A DNA stretch of 33,043 nt from Arsenophonus melophagi (GCA_032378655.1 JAVYJS010000012.1:1-33043), one strand, 5' to 3'; counted from the stretch's first letter, positions 24,799-32,639 are shown. Made by a program: numbers and translations. Notes: a model not told the origin generated them from the sequence alone.

Positions 24799-25221
24799 TT
24801 AACGCGGGTATATTTCGTCATCAGTAAAGAAATAAGCAATTTCTTTTTCTGCCGAAGTGATTGAATCTGAACCATGCACTGCATTTTTTGTAAAACTATC
24901 TGCATAATCTGCACGTAATGTTCCTGCTAAAGCCTTTGATGGATCTGTAGCGCCCATTAAATCACGATAGCGTAGTATCGCATTTTGTCCATACAATATC
25001 TGTAACATTATGGGTCCTGAGACCATAAATTCAATTAATCCAAAGAAAAAAGACTTGTTTTTATGTTCAGAATAAAAATCTTCAGCTTGTGTATGGCTTA
25101 AACGGACCATTTTAGAAGCAATAATTGCCAAACCCTCTTGCTCAAAACGGCTATAAATCGCCCCAATTACATTTTTTTTTACTGCATTTGGCTTAATAAT
25201 GGAAAGCGTACGTTGCATCAT
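24799..25221 (-). CDS. ndk: Nucleoside diphosphate kinase
   Basis: Equilibrates NTP and dNTP pools through a phosphohistidine. The protein has 140 residues (E. coli 143). The phosphorylated His116 lies in NAVHGSDS; RTLSIIKPNAV at the start, GATDPSKALAGTLRADYA, and the C-terminal EIAYFF are diagnostic. The E. coli ending CPRTR is shortened to YPR. Two ATGs are adjacent (25221 and 25218); AGAGGA lies about 9 nt upstream of the first. It is upstream of rlmN on the same strand with a 219-bp spacer that contains one 8-bp stem (24657-24678). Confidence 0.97.
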   Translation of the reverse strand: MMQRTLSIIKPNAVKKNVIGAIYSRFEQEGLAIIASKMVRLSHTQAEDFYSEHKNKSFFFGLIEFMVSGPIMLQILYGQNAILRYRDLMGATDPSKALAGTLRADYADSFTKNAVHGSDSITSAEKEIAYFFTDDEIYPR

Positions 25222-25696
25222 TATTTGAAATCCTCTTAACTATCAGTTTTCTCTTAGCGATAAATTTTATGTAACTTTATACAATCTTTTATTTTTATAA
25301 ACTCACACAAAATTATTCTAAAGTTTAGAATAAAGAGATGTGATAACTCAAATAATGAATTGAACTATCTTTTACAGTTTAGGTTTTAATAAATTGCAAT
25401 ATACTTTCTAAAACTTTCAAAACTTAAAATGCAAACATTAGCCTCTTTGCAATAAAGAGGCCGTAACTAGAAAAATGAACAACTTCTAGCAATTATTCTT
25501 TACGTAACCAAAGAATCATTTTTATTGAGTTGATAAAATGGCTGAGTATTCTAAAGAATATTTATGATCCATGCTTGCACCTTAAGCTACACAATGAAAA
25601 ATAAAATCCACTGCTTATGAAATTAATGGCAATCTTAATACTGTTTATCACAAAGGTTCATGTTAAAAGCAATTAGCATAACCAGTCACTTTATTA

Positions 25697-25734
25697 TATT
25701 GATTTTATTATTTATCAAAATAATAAAATCAATA
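25697..25734. repeat. 17-bp-arm perfect hairpin
   Basis: Arms 25697-25713 and 25718-25734 (attgattttattattt core and its complement) with a 4-nt loop. It is purely A/T-rich and non-coding. Confidence 0.75.
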
Positions 25735-25759
25735 ATTAATTTTTTTTTGATAACGTTTC

Positions 25760-25844
25760 AACGTATGTTCAATTTAAAAGCACTGTTTTGTTTTACAGAC
25801 TGTTATTTTTAGTCCTTGATAATTTAAATTCTCTCTAATCAATT
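25760..25844 (-). pseudogene. Possible sseB 5' relic
   Basis: In E. coli sseB directly follows pepB on the same strand. Here the minus strand just after pepB reads N, a stop, LERI (SseB NELEDL), and 64 nt later LLN, a stop, TYV (SseB LLESTVWV; 69 nt in E. coli). The two blocks have the right order, strand and near-right spacing, but few identities. Low-confidence call by synteny. Confidence 0.3.
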
Positions 25845-25857
25845 AGTTATCAGAGAA

Positions 25858-25892
25858 AAACATGTTTTGTAAACATCATACAAAACATGTTT
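25858..25892 (-). terminator. pepB terminator hairpin straddling the stop codon
   Basis: Arms 25858-25871 and 25879-25892 (aaacatgttttgta and its complement) form a 14-bp stem with a 7-nt loop. The right arm encodes the last pepB residues (QTCFV) and the stop codon 25876-25878 is in the loop. On the minus strand the stem ends in TTTT. Confidence 0.65.
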
Positions 25893-27186
25893 GTTTTGCT
25901 TTTTTCAGTAACAAACTAGCAATAGTTCTGACACCAATTCCAGTTGCACCTGCAGACCACAAATCCATAGCAGACTTACAATAATTAGCTGAACAATCTA
26001 TATGCAACCATCCTTTACGGTAATTTTCAACAAAATGTGATAAGAAAGCAGCAGCAATGCTGGCTTCTGCATTGTAAGATGGTAATGCAATATTATTTAG
26101 ATCAGCAAAGGAAGAAGGTAATCGGCGACGATGAAATTCAGCAAGTGGTAACCTCCAGAAGAGTTCATGTTCTATTTCAGCACAAGACATCAATTCAGAT
26201 ACTAACGCGTCATCAAAACTCAACACTGACTGATAATCATTATCTACTGCTATTTTTGCAGCACCTGTTAATGTGCCAGCGTCAATAATCAATACTGGTT
26301 TGTTTTTATCTGCCTCAATCAATCCATCAGCCAATACCAGTCTTCCTTCGGCATCAGAGTTCATAATTTCAACAGACTTTCCATTACAGAAGCGAATAAT
26401 ATCCCCTAATTTTAGTGCATTACCACTGATCATATTATCTGCTATGCAAAGGAAAAGTTTTATTCGTTTTTTCAAACCTCGACATATGGCTAGTGCTAAT
26501 GCTCCAGTTAGCATAGCAGCCCCACTCATATCTGCTTTCATGGAATTCATTGATGCAGATGGTTTGATACTATAACCACCGGAATCAAATGTAATTCCCT
26601 TTCCAACTAAACAGGCAAATACGGGCGCTTGTAAATTATCGTTTGGATTATAATCAAGAGCAAGTAATGCTGGTGGACGACTTGAGCCACGGCCTACGGT
26701 ATAAATACCATTGTATTTTTGTTTTTTTAATTCCTCACCATGAATAATACGATAGTTGATTTTATCCTTTATAATTTTACATAATAAGTCGGCACTGCGC
26801 TGTGCTAATTGTTCTGGTGCTAATTCTTCAGCTGGTATGTTAATGATATCGCGTACCCAATCAATAATGTGTATGCGATACTGCAGTTCTTCTTTTTCAA
26901 GTTCAGATAAAGTTGGCCACTCAATAGAGTGAGTCAACTTTGGCACTCTAAAGCCTTGCCAAAATGCCCAACTTTTTTCTAAATCCCAGTTATCACCAAC
27001 TAGCATTACATGATGCATACCTTGGCTATCTAATCGACGACCGGCACGTTGGATGGTACATAGTGTTGCTTGTGATTTTAGGTGAATAATGGTCCCTTGC
27101 TCACTCATACTAATTAATGCATCTTTCCCCCAACAAGGAGAGGCTGATTGATAAGATAGCGAGACTTGCATGATCTGCTTGTTCAT
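25876..27186 (-). CDS. pepB: Peptidase B (M17 leucyl-aminopeptidase family)
   Basis: Cytoplasmic hexameric metallo-aminopeptidase that recycles peptides. The protein has 436 residues (E. coli 427). The di-metal site is complete: Lys196, Asp201, Asp219, Asp278 and Glu280, in KGITFDSGGYSIKPS and NSDAEGRLVLADGL. Catalytic Lys208 and Arg282 are present. The N-terminal WGKDALISMSEQGTI and WAFWQGFRVPK match PepB rather than PepA. The C-terminus ends LLKKAKQTCFV, a few residues beyond E. coli, inside a hairpin arm. Only an A/G-rich aaaagaaaa precedes the ATG. It was the last gene of the isc operon; the upstream members are relics here. Confidence 0.96.
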   Translation of the reverse strand: MNKQIMQVSLSYQSASPCWGKDALISMSEQGTIIHLKSQATLCTIQRAGRRLDSQGMHHVMLVGDNWDLEKSWAFWQGFRVPKLTHSIEWPTLSELEKEELQYRIHIIDWVRDIINIPAEELAPEQLAQRSADLLCKIIKDKINYRIIHGEELKKQKYNGIYTVGRGSSRPPALLALDYNPNDNLQAPVFACLVGKGITFDSGGYSIKPSASMNSMKADMSGAAMLTGALALAICRGLKKRIKLFLCIADNMISGNALKLGDIIRFCNGKSVEIMNSDAEGRLVLADGLIEADKNKPVLIIDAGTLTGAAKIAVDNDYQSVLSFDDALVSELMSCAEIEHELFWRLPLAEFHRRRLPSSFADLNNIALPSYNAEASIAAAFLSHFVENYRKGWLHIDCSANYCKSAMDLWSAGATGIGVRTIASLLLKKAKQTCFV

Positions 27187-27309
27187 TTTTTTTCTTTTAA
27201 ATTAGTTGGTCCTATATATTTATATAATAGAATTATTGATTAATATAAAATATTAACAATAGAGTTAATATAAGTTTATATATTACGTGATATATGCTCA
27301 TAAAAGAAA

Positions 27310-27438
27310 ACTCTTTTAAGAGGGTTAGTAATGTCTAGATTTTTAAAAAAAAATTCAAATTGCTGTTGATACTTATCTATTGATATTTATCAAATCATTT
27401 TCATAAATAGCTTTCAGAATCTTTTATTGATCTCTGAT
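27310..27438 (-). pseudogene. iscX: iscX relic
   Basis: iscX lies directly upstream of pepB in E. coli. Here the minus strand from 27438 reads IRDQ, a stop, KILKAIYENDLININ, against IscX [20 protein letters not shown]; Asp, Ile, Ala, Tyr, Asp and Leu are aligned and several changes are conservative. Further on, in another frame, Q and the LDITNPLK stretch loosely follow the HQWICDLEDF...SNEKIL part. Position, strand and order relative to fdx and hscA support it. Confidence 0.55.
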
Positions 27439-27448
27439 CGAGTACTAT

Positions 27449-27477
27449 GCAGTTCGCCTTTTTTTGAAAGGCACTGC
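27449..27477. repeat. Bulged hairpin
   Basis: gccttt / aaaggc (27456-27461 / 27467-27472) is stacked on gcagt / actgc (27449-27453 / 27473-27477) with a 2-nt bulge. It lies at the edge of the iscX relic. Confidence 0.6.
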
Positions 27478-27496
27478 TTCATATCGGTACAAAACC

Positions 27497-27529
27497 GTTT
27501 GTAGATCAATTATGTTTGTAGATCAATTA
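27497..27529. repeat. 17-bp-period tandem duplication
   Basis: gtttgtagatcaatta occurs at 27497-27512 and 27514-27529, separated by one base. It abuts the left arm of the 30-bp hairpin. Confidence 0.85.
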
Positions 27530-27593
27530 GTTAGGCTCTTATAATTATTCATGGCTCTCATAGAGAGCCATGAATAATTATAAGAGCCTAACT
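27529..27593. repeat. 30-bp-arm perfect hairpin, longest in the window
   Basis: Arms 27529-27558 and 27564-27593 are perfectly complementary over 30 bp (core gctcttataattattcatgg), with a 5-nt loop catag. The right arm continues the reading frame of the fdx relic, while the left arm is its inverted copy. Such perfection in decaying DNA implies a recent origin or ongoing correction. Confidence 0.9.
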
Positions 27594-27639
27594 CCAGCGC
27601 AAGAACTGGATCATGTCCTCTAAAAAAAATCTTGGCAAT
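27560..27639 (-). pseudogene. fdx: fdx (ISC ferredoxin) 5' relic
   Basis: On the minus strand from 27639 the frame reads IAKIFF, then GHD, P, VLALELGS, against Fdx MPKIVIL, PHQD, P, AVLEANSGE. The start ATG is now ATT, and a few codons are missing. The frame then runs into the 30-bp hairpin; the cysteine-bearing middle (CEKSCACTTC) is not recognisable. It lies between the iscX and hscA relics, as in the ancestral operon. Confidence 0.5.
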
Positions 27640-27647
27640 ATTAACCA

Positions 27648-28100
27648 TAATATTTCTATTGATTAGCAAGCTGCAAGTTTTACTTGACCATACGATGCCA
27701 ATACTATCTCTTATTGTACATTAATAACGGAATTAATGATTCAAGATGGATACTTCTTAATTGGTTAAAGTATATATAAAGCTTCATGTATATTCACGAA
27801 ATAAACCCGTTCATTTTTTATGAATGCATGAGTACTCTATATCTAGAGGGATGCTATTTTAAAATGATCAGAATATTTCTGACTTCTAGTTAGAAGTATT
27901 CTACAAAGAAACACAATAAAAATCATCAATCATTAGCTATTTCATATGATCTTTTATAAGATAAAAGATCATTGTTATTTTTTCATCTTCTAATGTGGTA
28001 GATTCCTGCAAATTATGAATAGGTATTATAAAATATCACATTATGCATTGAAGTATTTTAACTAATCTATCAATTGGCGTATAATCTAATTGATAAAAGA
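27648..28100 (-). pseudogene. hscA: hscA relic (partial)
   Basis: Two blocks on the minus strand resemble the Fe-S chaperone HscA. From 28092, QLDYTPIDRLVKILQC compares with QFNELIAPLVKRTLLAC. From 27737, INSVINVQ, a stop, EIV, then YGQVKLAA and SIEIL at 27648 compare with the HscA end IKNVDKQTQDFA, MDQSVRRA and SVDEV. Only about 400 bp separate the blocks against about 900 bp in the gene, so the middle is largely deleted. The end abuts the fdx relic, as in E. coli. Individual identities are modest; order and context carry the call. Confidence 0.5.
27946..27972. repeat. 12-bp-arm perfect hairpin
   Basis: Arms 27946-27957 and 27961-27972 (atgatcttttat and its complement), loop aag, in the decayed isc region. 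Confidence 0.75.
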
Positions 28101-28146
28101 TAGAAGCATGATGCTCATGATGCCAAGTAGTAATATTTCACTCTCT

Positions 28147-28169
28147 AGATCTTTCTCTAAGAAAGATCT
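28147..28169. repeat. 10-bp-arm hairpin
   Basis: Arms 28147-28156 and 28160-28169 (agatctttct / agaaagatct) with a 3-nt loop. Confidence 0.7.
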
Positions 28170-28482
28170 CGCTAAATAGCTACGTCGATGAGAACAACTT
28201 TATCCATATTATAATGAAGTTAATGGAGTAAAATTAAAAATTTTCACATTATATCCAGAACCAGAGTTTATCTATATCACTCATAGATACCATGAGTATC
28301 TGTAAATATTATCCAGATTATCGTGTGCCTTTTAATGCATTCTGATTTAAGAATAATTTATGTTGAATAGCAATAAAGTATTTTATTATCAATAATGTAT
28401 AATCAGATAAATAGCTGATAATACATTAGAATAAAAAAAGAAAACATACCACTACTAAATCATAAACAATGATAACATCTTT

Positions 28483-28508
28483 TTATGTTTTATGAGAATA
28501 AAACATAA
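28483..28508. repeat. 11-bp-arm hairpin
   Basis: Arms 28483-28493 and 28498-28508 (ttatgttttat / ataaaacataa) with loop gaga. Confidence 0.7.
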
Positions 28509-28910
28509 GCAGTCGTTAACTAATCAATGTATTTAGTAATCAGTGATACTGCAGCATTAAACCTAATAAACTGATTCATCTCTCTAATTCTTATAGGTTA
28601 TATACATTATTTATGTAGATACATTAATTATCATACCTACTAATGTACACATTTTAAGTGTTCCTTTTCACTGCTATAACAGCAATTGCATAGTTCATAA
28701 GAACTTATATGGGATCTATTTTATACTCTGAAGGTCTAGATCAAACGACAAGCTGTTCTCCAGCTCTTACATTGCTTAATCTTATTAGATCTCTACTCAT
28801 AAGTAGGCCAATAGGTATTTGATGGAAATAATAGTATTAGCTAGATCTTTTCCATTTCGCTTATTTAGTTACTTTTATAGTTGTTGATTACTCACAAAAG
28901 ACATATGCTG

Positions 28911-28948
28911 GTTCTACATGCACTTATAATTATCAGTGTATGTAGAAC
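28911..28948. repeat. 14-bp-arm hairpin with one G-T pair
   Basis: Arms 28911-28924 and 28935-28948 (gttctacatgcact and near complement) with a 10-nt loop. The single mismatch would be a wobble pair in RNA. Confidence 0.7.
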
Positions 28949-28992
28949 TCTCAGTAGAGAGAAGAATAACAAAATTTAAATATGTAATATCT

Positions 28993-29030
28993 CATAATAC
29001 TGTATGTTAATGTTAATATACAGTATTATG
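28993..29030. repeat. 13-bp-arm hairpin
   Basis: Arms 28993-29005 and 29018-29030 (cataatactgtat / atacagtattatg). The 12-nt loop is itself a tandem repeat of gttaat. Confidence 0.75.
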
Positions 29031-29207
29031 CCACAACTAACATTTAATGAATAAGAAGTTATTTAAAAACTCCCTAACTCTCATAGATCTGATAGAATCC
29101 ATAGTAGAATAGGATATTATTAGCATAATTCTGTTATGTGTGAACCTGACGACAAAAATCGTAATAAGTGCTTGCAGATTAAGCATAACAAGAAAATTAT
29201 TTTCTTA

Positions 29208-29301
29208 TCTAAAAATATTTTTAGAAAATGTTTAAAAAATTTTTTTTTACTCATCCCCTTGAGGAATATTTTTATGTCCCCACCATTCCTTTGGAATGGG
29301 G
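29208..29301. repeat. Palindrome plus G/C-rich hairpin upstream of dnaK
   Basis: An 18-bp perfect palindrome tctaaaaatatttttaga is at 29208-29225. A stem 29280-29289 / 29293-29301 (cattcc core, one bulged A, loop ttt) follows. These precede the dnaK promoter by about 95 bp and may end transcription arriving from upstream. Confidence 0.5.
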
Positions 29302-29326
29302 AAAAGAGTAGTTATTAATGGTCAAT

Positions 29327-29350
29327 TTATCAACTTATCAACTTATCAAA
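29327..29350. repeat. 8-bp tandem repeat in the dnaK upstream region
   Basis: ttatcaac is repeated twice and followed by ttatcaaa (three units, the last with one change). It lies 45 bp before the sigma-32 promoter of dnaK. Confidence 0.8.
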
Positions 29351-29394
29351 GGCTATCTTATTAAATAGATTTTTTGAGCTAAGTAGGAAAATTC

Positions 29395-29422
29395 CTTGAA
29401 AACGATTTAATTAACCTCATAT
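29395..29422 (+). promoter_or_regulatory. Sigma-32 (heat-shock) promoter of dnaK
   Basis: CTTGAAA (29395-29401), a 13-nt spacer, then CCTCATAT (29415-29422), a close match to the RpoH consensus CTTGAA-N13-CCCCATNT. The dnaK ATG follows 46 nt later, the same distance as at grpE. This implies an active RpoH is encoded elsewhere. Confidence 0.85.
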
Positions 29423-29468
29423 AGGTTGGTACTAGATTGATTAAGAATTCCCTTTGGAGGCTGTTTAG

Positions 29469-31394
29469 ATGGGTAAAATTATTGGGATTGACCTGGGTAC
29501 AACTAACTCTTGTGTAGCTATTATGGATGGTGCCAGTGCGCGGGTTTTAGAAAACAGTGAGGGTGAACGTACTACACCTTCTATTATTGCTTATACACAA
29601 GATGGTGAAATTCTTGTTGGACAACCAGCTAAGAGGCAGGCAGTAACAAATCCACAAAATACACTTTTTGCTATTAAGCGTCTAATTGGTCGTCGCTTTG
29701 AAGATGAAGAAGTACAACGTGACGTTTCTATTATGCCTTATAAAATCATTGCTGCAAATAATGGTGATGCCTGGTTGGATGTTAAGGGACAGAAAATGGC
29801 CCCTCCTCAAGTTTCTGCTGAGGTATTAAAAAAAATGAAAAAAACGGCAGAGGATTATTTGGGCGAGTTGGTTGTTGAGGCTGTCATTACGGTTCCTGCT
29901 TATTTTAATGATGCTCAGCGTCAAGCAACCAAAGATGCAGGTCGTATTGCTGGTTTAGATGTAAAACGTATTATTAACGAACCTACCGCAGCAGCGCTTG
30001 CTTATGGTTTAGATCGTGAAGTGGGTAATCGTACCATTGCAGTGTATGACTTAGGCGGAGGTACCTTTGATATTTCTATTATTGAAATTGATGAAGTCGA
30101 TGGTGAAAAAACCTATGAAGTATTAGCAACTAATGGTGATACACATTTAGGTGGAGAAGACTTTGATAATCGTCTAATCAATTATTTGGTCGATGAATTT
30201 AAAAAAGAACAAGGGTTTGATCTGCGCAATGATCCTCTAGCAATGCAACGCTTAAAAGAAACAGCAGAGAAATCTAAAATTGAACTCTCTTCTGCTCAGC
30301 AAACTGATGTAAATCTGCCTTACATTACTGCAGATGCCAGTGGTCCAAAACATATGAACATGAAAGTAACAAGAGCAAAACTAGAATCACTAGTTGAAGA
30401 TTTAGTTAAACGCTCCATGGAGCCACTCAGAGTTGCACTGCAAGATGCAGGATTAAAGGTTGACGATATTAATGATGTAATTCTAGTTGGTGGTCAAACG
30501 CGTATGCCAATGGTGCAAAAAGCGGTTGCTAACTTTTTTGGAAAGGAGCCAAGAAGGGATGTTAACCCTGATGAAGCTGTTGCTATTGGTGCCGCAGTAC
30601 AAGGTGGTGTATTAGCTGGTGATGTGAAAGATGTTTTGTTACTTGATGTAACTCCGCTATCTTTAGGTATTGAAACTATGGGCGGCGTAATGACAACATT
30701 AATTGCTAAGAATACTACTATTCCGACTAAACATAGTCAGGTGTTTTCAACAGCAGAAGATAACCAGTCAGCAGTAACCATTCATGTATTACAAGGTGAA
30801 CGTAAACGTTCCGGTGATAATAAATCACTCGGTCAGTTTAATTTAGATGGTATTCAGCCAGCGCCGCGTGGCGTACCGCAAATCGAAGTTACCTTTGATA
30901 TTGACGCTGATGGTATTTTACATGTCTCAGCAAAAGATAAGAATACTGGCCGCGAACAGAAGATTACCATTAAAGCATCTTCTGGATTAAAAGAAGATGA
31001 AATTCAAAGAATGGTCAGTGATGCAGAAGCAAATTCAGAAGCGGATCTTAAATTTGAACAGTTAGTGCAGGTACGTAATCAAGCTGATCAATTGATTCAT
31101 GGTACGCGTAAACAAATTGCAGAAGCAATTGACAAGTTATCTGTTGATGATAAAACTAAAATAGAAAAAGCCATTTCTGAGCTAGAAACTGCAGTGAAAG
31201 GCGAAGAAAAAGCCGTTATTGAAAAGAAAATTCAAGCCTTAATTCAATCTTCAGGTAAACTTCTTGAGTTAGCACAAAAGCAAACTCAAGCTGAAAAAAC
31301 TGGAGCAGGTGCAACTGCCCAAACTAAGCAAGATAATAATGTTGTTGATGCTGAATTTGAAGAAATCAACGACAAGGATAAAGATAAAAAGTAG
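29469..31394 (+). CDS. dnaK: Hsp70 chaperone DnaK
   Basis: ATP-dependent chaperone that, with DnaJ and GrpE, folds and disaggregates cytoplasmic proteins. The protein has 641 residues (E. coli 638). The N-terminal ATPase begins GIDLGTTNSCVA; VYDLGGGTFDISI and VGGQTRMPMVQKAV follow. The hydrophobic linker DVLLLDVTPLSLG joins the substrate domain with TTIPTKHSQVFSTAEDNQ. A helical lid and a charged C-terminus VVDAEFEEIND close the protein. A strong GGAGG lies 9 nt before the ATG. Its sequence is less A/T-drifted than most neighbours, in keeping with strong selection and the high chaperone demand of small-genome symbionts. Confidence 0.98.
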   Translation: MGKIIGIDLGTTNSCVAIMDGASARVLENSEGERTTPSIIAYTQDGEILVGQPAKRQAVTNPQNTLFAIKRLIGRRFEDEEVQRDVSIMPYKIIAANNGDAWLDVKGQKMAPPQVSAEVLKKMKKTAEDYLGELVVEAVITVPAYFNDAQRQATKDAGRIAGLDVKRIINEPTAAALAYGLDREVGNRTIAVYDLGGGTFDISIIEIDEVDGEKTYEVLATNGDTHLGGEDFDNRLINYLVDEFKKEQGFDLRNDPLAMQRLKETAEKSKIELSSAQQTDVNLPYITADASGPKHMNMKVTRAKLESLVEDLVKRSMEPLRVALQDAGLKVDDINDVILVGGQTRMPMVQKAVANFFGKEPRRDVNPDEAVAIGAAVQGGVLAGDVKDVLLLDVTPLSLGIETMGGVMTTLIAKNTTIPTKHSQVFSTAEDNQSAVTIHVLQGERKRSGDNKSLGQFNLDGIQPAPRGVPQIEVTFDIDADGILHVSAKDKNTGREQKITIKASSGLKEDEIQRMVSDAEANSEADLKFEQLVQVRNQADQLIHGTRKQIAEAIDKLSVDDKTKIEKAISELETAVKGEEKAVIEKKIQALIQSSGKLLELAQKQTQAEKTGAGATAQTKQDNNVVDAEFEEINDKDKDKK

Positions 31395-31448
31395 CCCTTA
31401 GCAGGCACGGTAATAGAGGATTATGTCCTATGTTACTGAAAACCGAGT

Positions 31449-31476
31449 ACGGGCGTTGAGGGAACTCTACGCCCGT
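31449..31476 (+). promoter_or_regulatory. G/C-rich stem-loop in the dnaK-dnaJ spacer
   Basis: acgggcgt (31449-31456) pairs with acgcccgt (31469-31476). An inner gag/ctc pair lies beyond a T-T mismatch and closes a ggaa loop. It is by far the most G/C-rich spacer structure in the window. A TTT follows, so partial termination or mRNA processing between dnaK and dnaJ is plausible; E. coli, as I recall, has a similar stem here. Confidence 0.6.
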
Positions 31477-31502
31477 TTCTGTGCGTTAAGAGTAAAATAA
31501 AT

Positions 31503-32639
31503 ATGACAAAAAGAGATTTTTATCAAGTTTTAGGTATTACTAAAACGGCTGATGACAAAGAGATAAAAAGAGCGTATAAACGTCTGGCAATGCAGTATCA
31601 TCCAGATCGTAATCAGGGTAATAAAGAAGCAGAAAATAAGTTTAAAGAAATTAAAGAAGCTTATGAAATTTTAACAGATGCACAAAAACGCGCTGCTTAC
31701 GATCAGTATGGACATACTGCTTTTGAACAAGGCGGCATTGGCGGAGGATTTAACGGAGGCTTTTCTGCTAGCACTGATTTTAGTGATATTTTTGGCGATG
31801 TATTTGGTGATATATTTAATAGTGGAAGGCGTCAGCGATCAGCGCGTGGAGCAGATCTACAGTATGAAATAACATTAACGTTAGAAGAAGCAGTTCGCGG
31901 TGTATACAAAGAGATCCGTATTCATACTTTAGAAAAATGTGATTTGTGTAATGGAAGCGGTGCTAAATTAGGTACTAAAGCAGAAGCGTGCTCAATTTGT
32001 CATGGGTCAGGACAAGTTCAGATACGGCAAGGGTTTTTTGCAGTACAGCAAACTTGTCCCACATGTCATGGCCGCGGTCAAATTATCAAAGAACCTTGCA
32101 GCAAATGTCAAGGGCAAGGACGCGCAGAAAAATATAAAACTTTATCAGTAAAAATTCCATCAGGGGTTAATACTGGAGATCGTATTCGTTTAAATGGTGA
32201 AGGTGAAGCCGGTAAACATGGAGCGTTACCTGGCGATCTTTATGTTCAAGTCAATGTTGCTAGACATGCTATTTTTGAACGTGATGGCAATAATCTATAT
32301 TGCGAAGTTCCTGTTAATTTTACCATTGCAGCATTGGGCGGCGAAATTGATGTGCCAACACTAGATGGTCGAGTAAGTCTTAAGATTCCAGCGGAGACAC
32401 AAACAGGCAAAATCTTCCGTATGAAAGGAAGAGGCGTTAAGTCAGTGCGAGGTGGTATGGCAGGTGATTTAATGTGTCGTATTTTAGTTGAAACTCCAGT
32501 TAAACTTAATGATAAACAAAAAACATTACTGAAAGAATTTGCTGAGTCTTTGAATGCTGACAGTGGTAGTAATAACAGTCCTCGTTCAAAGAGTTTTTTA
32601 GATAGTGTAAAAAAATTTTTCGATGATCTAACTAAATAA
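31503..32639 (+). CDS. dnaJ: Hsp40 co-chaperone DnaJ
   Basis: Delivers unfolded substrates to DnaK and stimulates its ATPase. The protein has 378 residues (E. coli 376). The J domain (1-70) has the essential HPD at 33-35 (YHPDRNQG). A Gly/Phe-rich segment runs from about 76 to 108. Four CxxCxGxG zinc motifs follow: CDLCNGSG, CSICHGSG, CPTCHGRG and CSKCQGQG. The C-terminal substrate domains include VPVNFTIAALGGEIDVPTLD and FRMKGRGVKS. It lies 108 bp after dnaK in the ancestral operon, with a weak taagag before the ATG. Confidence 0.98.
   Translation: MTKRDFYQVLGITKTADDKEIKRAYKRLAMQYHPDRNQGNKEAENKFKEIKEAYEILTDAQKRAAYDQYGHTAFEQGGIGGGFNGGFSASTDFSDIFGDVFGDIFNSGRRQRSARGADLQYEITLTLEEAVRGVYKEIRIHTLEKCDLCNGSGAKLGTKAEACSICHGSGQVQIRQGFFAVQQTCPTCHGRGQIIKEPCSKCQGQGRAEKYKTLSVKIPSGVNTGDRIRLNGEGEAGKHGALPGDLYVQVNVARHAIFERDGNNLYCEVPVNFTIAALGGEIDVPTLDGRVSLKIPAETQTGKIFRMKGRGVKSVRGGMAGDLMCRILVETPVKLNDKQKTLLKEFAESLNADSGSNNSPRSKSFLDSVKKFFDDLTK

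Larger units (their letters stand above)
25222..25875. other. pepB-ndk spacer
   Basis: In E. coli pbpC, yfhM, sseA and sseB lie here. A possible sseB 5' relic is at 25760-25844. Hairpins lie at 25441-25461 (gcctcttt / aaagaggc), 25495-25516, 25697-25734 and 25858-25892. Nothing else is readable. Confidence 0.5.
27187..29394. other. 2.2-kb pepB-dnaK spacer: decayed isc region and hairpins
   Basis: The largest gap. Its left half holds minus-strand relics of iscX, fdx and hscA in ancestral order. The right half (about 28100-29394) has many hairpins and no assigned gene; it could contain more of hscA, which would need about 1.85 kb intact. A 60-codon open stretch at 29136-29318 has no recognisable homology. 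The last 70 bp before dnaK hold an 8-bp tandem repeat. Confidence 0.55.

Noticed and set aside
29136..29318. 60-codon plus-strand open stretch upstream of dnaK
   Set aside because: Lys/Phe-rich low-complexity translation, no ribosome-binding site, ends inside a hairpin; no homology recognised.
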